This document shows positions 58,703 through 64,000 of a stretch of 64,000 nucleotides of DNA, one piece after another (within the stretch, counting starts at the first letter, position 1; each line of letters begins with the position of its first letter). The DNA comes from Erodium maritimum (taxonomy: Eukaryota; Streptophyta; Magnoliopsida; Geraniales; Geraniaceae): contig OY997594.1 of assembly GCA_963921825.1 (NCBI GenBank), positions 10,297,001 through 10,361,000 on the forward strand, given 5' to 3'. The notes below the pieces were generated by a model. The model was not told the DNA's origin. It did not search any database and saw nothing but the letters and a program-made list of their open reading frames with translations. A program made the position numbers and the translations under genes.

Positions 58703-61310
58703 TCAAATATCTATGTTAGTTATAGGACCTGTAAACCAGTGGCGAGCACTGAAGATCCAGGAAGAAACCGTTAGAACAAACAAGCCTCCAACAGCAACAG
58801 GAGTGTAGTTGAGTGTGTCATTAGCGATGGGATAAGATACGGGCAAAGAGAAGAGGACCGAGATGGTTGCCACCCAAAGAACTGCAACCCAACCAACCAC
58901 AACTCCATAGCGACCCAAGTGAAAAGGTCCAGGAATGAAAGACTTGCGCGCCAATGTCACCCGAAAAAATATGGGCAAGGCATAAGCAATGTACAATCCA
59001 ATTGTTGCTATAGACACCATTGCATCAAATGCTACTAAGCTTCCCAGGGACTGCAAAAAAATGAGCACTAGAAATAAAACCATGCTCATGAATGATGAAC
59101 ATGAGAGCAAGAGAGAGGTGATATTACCGTGAGGGCCATGCAAAAAGAGATAAAAGCAGACGCCCAAACTGCATTTACAGGGACTTCCTGCTTGTTCACC
59201 TTATGCCAAAATGATGAAAATGGCATGGCTCCATCTCTTGAGAATGCATAGGCCATCCTGAGAGTGAAAATGGCAATATTAAACTTGTTCTAGATGTTTG
59301 AGATGAAATCAAAGGAAGTTCTTGTTCACTACCTGGAGTTACTAGTAACTGAGCTCATACCACAGAAAAAAATGGCAACAGCAACCACTCCCAAGCAGAT
59401 AATTCCTCCAACTCCACTTCCATATCTGCTTTTGAATACTTGGTAAAAGACCTGAGCAATGGCATAGCCACCGGCATCGTTGTCTTCACTCAGAAGGTAT
59501 GGGATGTTAGTGACTGCAAAGGTGATACCAATTAGGTAAGCCCATCCAAATATAATAGATATCCCGATGGAACTGATTATTCCTTTTGGCCCATTCTCAT
59601 CAGCATTCTTCGTTTCCTCTGTCTAGGAAAATAAATTAAGACTTAAGAAACAGAATATACAACACAAATTGCAACTATGCTGATTCTAAGTGCCAAGTAT
59701 AATTAATTTCAAGATGCTGAGACTGTACAACTTACCATATGAGCAGAAGCATCGTACCCAGTTAGCGTATACTGACTCATAAGAAGTCCCAAAGCAAATA
59801 TGTAAGCCTTACTGCTAATTCCAGACCCATTTTCAGTATTGAAGTGAGTGAAAACAAAGCTTGCACTAGCTCTCTCCGTTGCAACACAGGGAATGAGAAT
59901 CATAAGAACAAGGACACCTGAAAATGCATAGAAATTAAGTTTGAGAAGTATAAGGTTATGGGAACAGTCAGATCACATTCCATACCTAAAAGGTTCCATA
60001 ATGCAGCAAGCTGCCCAAACCAAGATAACCAGTGGATTGGAAGACTGTTCAATATAGCATGCAAGAGCAGTATTCCACCGTGTAAACCGATAACTACATA
60101 TTTAGATGCTTCATATCCGCCTCCATTTTTTCCACCTGTGCTAAGGAGAATCATCACCTGAATCATCTCTGCAAGTGAGTAGTCTACACTTGCTGTGACA
60201 GCCCACTGCAAATGAAAAAAAAAAGGTCCTAAATTGGTTAGAGCTCGGGACAGCTTATGTGGCATCTCAATGTAGCCTGTGGACAATCAAGGATTTGAAG
60301 CCCTGAAATTCTCCACATTACTATTACGGTATTACCTGACCGACAATATTGAACCTGAAAAACAAAAGCAAGAGATGTCATCAACCCTGAGCAGATGGAT
60401 GAGCAATGAATTTAACATTTTCATGAGCTCAGGAAACAAGATCTATAAATCAACGGAGAAAGGTGAGTTCCATGTGATCCCTATCTTAGTACAAGGAGCA
60501 TTTAATATGCCCCACGAGAGAGCATGATACTTTTGTGCAGCATGAATCACGGGGAGTAACTACATAATATTCAACTGGGAAACAGCACAGGAACTGAAAT
60601 TGAAAACCACAGCAAGAACAAAGAACTGAAGTCAACCCAAAATCCAGGCTTCATGGCATTCATTCAATATCATATCAAAGTCAACTATAAACACTCCATT
60701 AACAATAGGTACCATCAATCACATTGATATGGTTTCAATTAGAATGTAACTTAGATCTGATTAAGCCTATAAGCACACACACAGATCATGAGTCCAATAA
60801 AGTTAATGACTAGAAAAGGGGGATTTGAATTTGAATTTGAATTACCAGCCAGTCATCCAAGAGGCGAAGGGAGCCCATTTGTTGCCAGCAAGCTGTGCAC
60901 TCCAATAGTAGAGACCGCCGGAGGTAGGATAAGAGGAGCAAATCTCAGCCATGGACAACCCAACAAACATGGTGAAGGCACCAGCTACAAACCACCCATA
61001 AACCATTGAAATCGGCCCACCATTGCTGAGCCCGGAATTGAACAGGGTGGTTATGCCGGTCAGCACAGATATGATGGAGAACGAAAACGCAAAATTAGAT
61101 AGAACCCTGCAATTTCCGACCACAAACGAGTCAATCCTATGAGCTTCAAATATTTGGGCAAAACAGAAGAAACGGCAGAGAGGGAGAGAGAGGTTACGAG
61201 AGATCACGCTTGAGCTCTTGCTTGTAGCCGAGCTGGTGGAGACGGGCATGGCCTGAATCCAGATCATCCTTGACGACGCCGTTTGGGGCTGCATGAGACG
61301 GGAGGGTCAT
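58703..61310 (-). CDS. BAT1: BAT1-type bidirectional amino acid transporter (APC family)
   Basis: Eight exons: 61310-61198, 61106-60846, 60354-60336, 60205-59986, 59917-59736, 59622-59333, 59257-59128 and 59050-58703. They join in frame to 520 aa, the usual length for this family. Exon 3 is only 19 nt. Conserved blocks include KRDLSVLSNFAFSFSIIS, GLLMSQYTLTGYDASAHM, TEETKNADENGPKGIISS, FFCGMSSVTSNSRMAYAFSR, VPVNAVW and SIATIGLYIAYALPIFFR. About twelve membrane helices are expected. Arabidopsis BAT1 moves Ala, Arg, Glu, Lys and GABA, with plasma-membrane and mitochondrial sites both reported. ATG 61310 was chosen because it gives MTLPSHAAPNG and an intact first exon. No damage seen. Confidence 0.93.
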
Positions 61311-61319
61311 TTTTTCTCG

Positions 61320-62140
61320 GGACCCCAAGGCCGTCTCCTTGTGCAGAGAAAAAAGGGAAAGAGATTTGGAGTTGTTCAATCAAAAATGATCAAAGTGTAC
61401 TTGTTGTTTCACTCTTTTGGATTCTCAGTCCCACCAAAAAAATATATGATTTTCACAGCAAATATACAGAACAGAAGAAAAATGGTGATTGGGTTGTTGT
61501 GAGGAAATGAAATAAACTTAGTTCACACCTGGATTCTAAGCTGACTTTGAATCTAATAATTGTGTCAAAGAGTGTGTTTATTTATTTATTTTGGTAAGTT
61601 ATAGTAAAAGAATTATAATTATAAAGACAAATATTCAACTTGCTTCTTGTTGTATTTGTATAAACTGATTTTAAAAAGAAAACAAGTAAACAATAGAAAG
61701 TCAATCATCCTCCTCTCTTTTTTAGGGGTGAAAATACATATTGGTACGTAAAAACATCCAAAGGCATTGATCCGAAAATAATGACCTAAAAGCGATAAGA
61801 TTCAACTGAAACATGTACGACAAAATATGAAAAAAGGCGTCCGAACATCGTGGTACTAGTAGGAAAATAAAAGAGATATATTATTGAACCATTCCATAGG
61901 TGTCGTTAAAATGATGTTTTCATAGTAGTTGAGGCAACCGGTACAACTGTTAATGTCGGGATTAGGGTTGAACGTGCTCATTTCCAGAAAAGATGTCATA
62001 CAACCTGGGATGGGCTCTAGGAGGATATGGTGTTATTGGTCGAGACCACTGAAACAACTGTTGCATGAGAGCCTTTAGAAACATAAAAGTGCTTGTCCCC
62101 GATCTGGTAGGAGAATATTGCACCGGTACTCGGTGGACTG
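61320..62140. other. Promoter region of the transporter gene and spacer
   Basis: AT-rich, with 5' UTR and promoter of the transporter in the first few hundred bases. No second gene. Confidence 0.5.
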
Positions 62141-62149
62141 ATGTCACTC

Positions 62150-62640
62150 TATGGTCGATGAGGGGATCGAACCCCTGATTACACATCGGGAAAGGCAAGG
62201 GTACTTGCCTCCCCTCGTCGGTATTCCCGATTCCCTATCGGGATCCGTAAAGCTTTCTGATTCCGCGATTTCACAACCACCACACACAACTCCATCCACC
62301 ACATCCTTGGTTTCGGTCGGTCGTACTCCACTCACGATTCCACCACACACAACTCCAGCTATCTTGGCATTGATCGGCTGCACTCCACTCGAGATTTCAC
62401 CACCCCCACGTTCATCCCCAACTGTCGAAAAGAAGGTGGAGCACAAACCTAACCGCATGGCGACCCTACTTCAACCGCCTTTGTCCCTAGGGTCTCCGTA
62501 TTCTCCCCCACTCTTGGCTTCCCTGTGGTTCGGACTGATTAGGCGGCCTTCCGCGCCCCACCTTGCCCCGTTGTCGTCGCGAGTACACCTCCTCACCACC
62601 TCTACGAACCCACACCACCAGAAATAGAGGAAGAAGAGAG
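62150..62640. other. Repeat-like coding relic
   Basis: Frames on both strands (62151-62627 plus, 62458-62144 minus) without recognised domains. A direct repeat of CACCACACACAACTCCA occurs at about 62280 and 62342. Probably retroelement-derived. Confidence 0.35.
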
Positions 62641-63595
62641 ACGTGATCCCTCCAGATAGGCACAACCCCAACAAAGATCCAACCTCTAGTGCACGCTCAG
62701 TCTTCTTAGCCGAATCCCTATTGCAGCACTATAGAGGCACCCATATAGAGAACTTCTAAAGAGAAGCCTCCACACAAACCCATCCCGTATAATCTCTCAC
62801 CGTCTCCACCATACTTTATGTTACGATACCCATCGGAAATCAATAACGAATGGGGTCTAAAAAAACATACCAAATCATCGATAAAAGTGGGATTGGAGTT
62901 GTTTCTCTCTTTTGACGAAAGAGATACAAAAAATCTCTACAACACTTGTTAATATCCTCATCCCTCTTACTTTATAAATACAAATAAGAGAAAATTAAAA
63001 TAAAGTTAGAATTCTTGCTTTTTTTTAAAAAAAAGAATAAAATCACTATTTTTATATAGTAACGAGTTTATCTTTATTAGAAGAAAAATAAGAATGAGCT
63101 AGACGTAGACTCGGATCTTACAAACAAATTTTGAGACGCTAACCCGAAAACAATAATGCTGCTTGTCATCTAAGTTTTGTGATGTAGCACACAAATATAA
63201 AAAAATACATACAAGAGATGATTGTTCCTAGTGCATACGTATGGCATTTGACTCTATTTATGTGAGTGGCACGAGATTTTTTTCACGACTCGACTTAAAA
63301 ATGTTTGTGGTGTCTGAAAACACACCAGTCTCACGGTGGATACTTTTACGAGACAACTAGGGAATACCGTGCATCTAGGGAGAACACCAGGAAAAAAGGT
63401 GGTCGTGGGGTTAAGATGACTCTGACCCTAGCAGGGCGGGGTGTGCGTCCCTAGACACCCCCTATTTCTCGGTTGCACAATCATTGACCTTGGCGAGACT
63501 GTTTTACAGACCTCGCCTGGGTATTAGTTTCCCAATCTAGCGGAAGGGGATGGGACGGCCCTGTACGGAGGCCACAAGTGATCAGGTGCACCACA
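62641..63595. other. Intergenic, AT-rich
   Basis: No gene recognised. Confidence 0.5.
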
Positions 63596-63599
63596 AGCT

Positions 63600-64000
63600 A
63601 GGTACCGTAACCTGGGTCAGGGGTTTGACGAGCTTGAATTATTAGAGGGTGACGACGTTGGTGATGGCGGTGGCGGCGAAAGAGGCAGGGGTGGCGGCGT
63701 TGGTGGCACCCTCTTGGGAGCTCGGTAAATCCACAAGCTCGCAGTGGAGAAGAAGAAGGTAGCGACGGTGATGGCGAATGAGACATTGGCCTTAGCGTCC
63801 ATGTTACTTCCATAGGATTTTTATGACTTGCGGTTATCCTCTTCAATCCTCAGGCGAACAATCAAATTTTCCAACGACATTTCCTTCCGCTTACACTACA
63901 GGTAATTCTTGAATGTCTATCCAAGTTGGGGTAATTTCTCAATAGCTGCAGCCACTTGAAATGACTCGCTAAGAGACATATCCTCATCATGGATGATATG
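63600..64000 (-). mobile_element. Ty1/copia gag fossil, continuing past the right edge
   Basis: On the minus strand the sequence from the window edge encodes pieces typical of a copia gag (UBN2-type) protein, such as SESFQVAAAIEKLPQLG, RKEMSLENLIVRLRIEEDN and NMDAKANV. It is a broken fossil; the rest of the element lies outside the window, so length and age cannot be judged. The Pro/Ser-rich frame left of it (63802-63617) is more likely flanking sequence than a gene. Confidence 0.7.

Noticed and set aside
62150-62245. tRNA gene on the minus strand, because of GGTTCGATCCC and CAGGGG/CCCCT pairing
   Set aside because: The T-arm-like sequence and B box are present, but no A box, anticodon arm or matching acceptor stem could be laid out at the right spacing. 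Probably chance, or at most a tRNA-derived relic.
63617-63802. Small secreted Pro/Ser-rich protein with an N-terminal hydrophobic segment
   Set aside because: Its start MDAKANV is continuous with copia gag sequence upstream, so it is best read as part of that fossil and its flank.

Overview
The window is nuclear DNA from a flowering plant, probably a eudicot. Genes have short introns with GT/AG borders, the families are plant-specific (LRK10-like receptor kinase, B-box/CCT regulator, BAT1-type amino acid permease), and gene spacing is filled with plant transposons and AT-rich DNA. The species cannot be named from the sequence alone.

Layout. 1-1.6 kb holds the 3' part of an LRK10-like receptor kinase (+). 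1.9-11.1 kb is transposon debris: a retroposed copy with target-site duplications, a PIF/Harbinger element that carries only the DNA-binding ORF1, and LINE pieces. 12.0-17.9 kb is a well-preserved Mutator-like element with ~330-bp terminal inverted repeats and two convergent genes: a mudrA-type transposase gene that has lost its catalytic core, and an apparently intact 109-aa GRF zinc-finger/membrane-anchor gene. 18.2-24.5 kb holds two solo LTRs of one general type in opposite orientation. 24.5-32.4 kb is degraded repeat DNA with a Mutator-type MITE and LINE ORF1 relics. 32.4-37.1 kb is a 4.6-kb L1-type LINE with ORF2 in one frame broken by six stop codons. 37.5-40.4 kb holds three retroposed inserts, each with target-site duplications.

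The gene island is 41.4-61.3 kb. All four host genes lie on the minus strand: a tandem CCCH zinc-finger protein (C3H14/15 type, 335 aa), a B-box/CCT protein (491 aa), a Rad60/SUMO-like-domain protein (224 aa) and a BAT1-type amino acid permease (520 aa). I assembled all four in full from splice sites. From memory, the first three match a neighbouring trio on Arabidopsis chromosome 1 (At1g68200, At1g68190, At1g68185), which suggests conserved microsynteny. Between the third and fourth genes lie a broken Harbinger transposase and a hAT-type non-autonomous element. The last 2.7 kb is repeat relics, ending in a Ty1/copia gag fossil.

The most unusual item is the Mutator-like element. Its two-gene convergent layout recalls maize MuDR, but a GRF zinc-finger protein with a C-terminal hydrophobic helix sits in the mudrB position. 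The element also carries sequence scars that look like interrupted gap repair.
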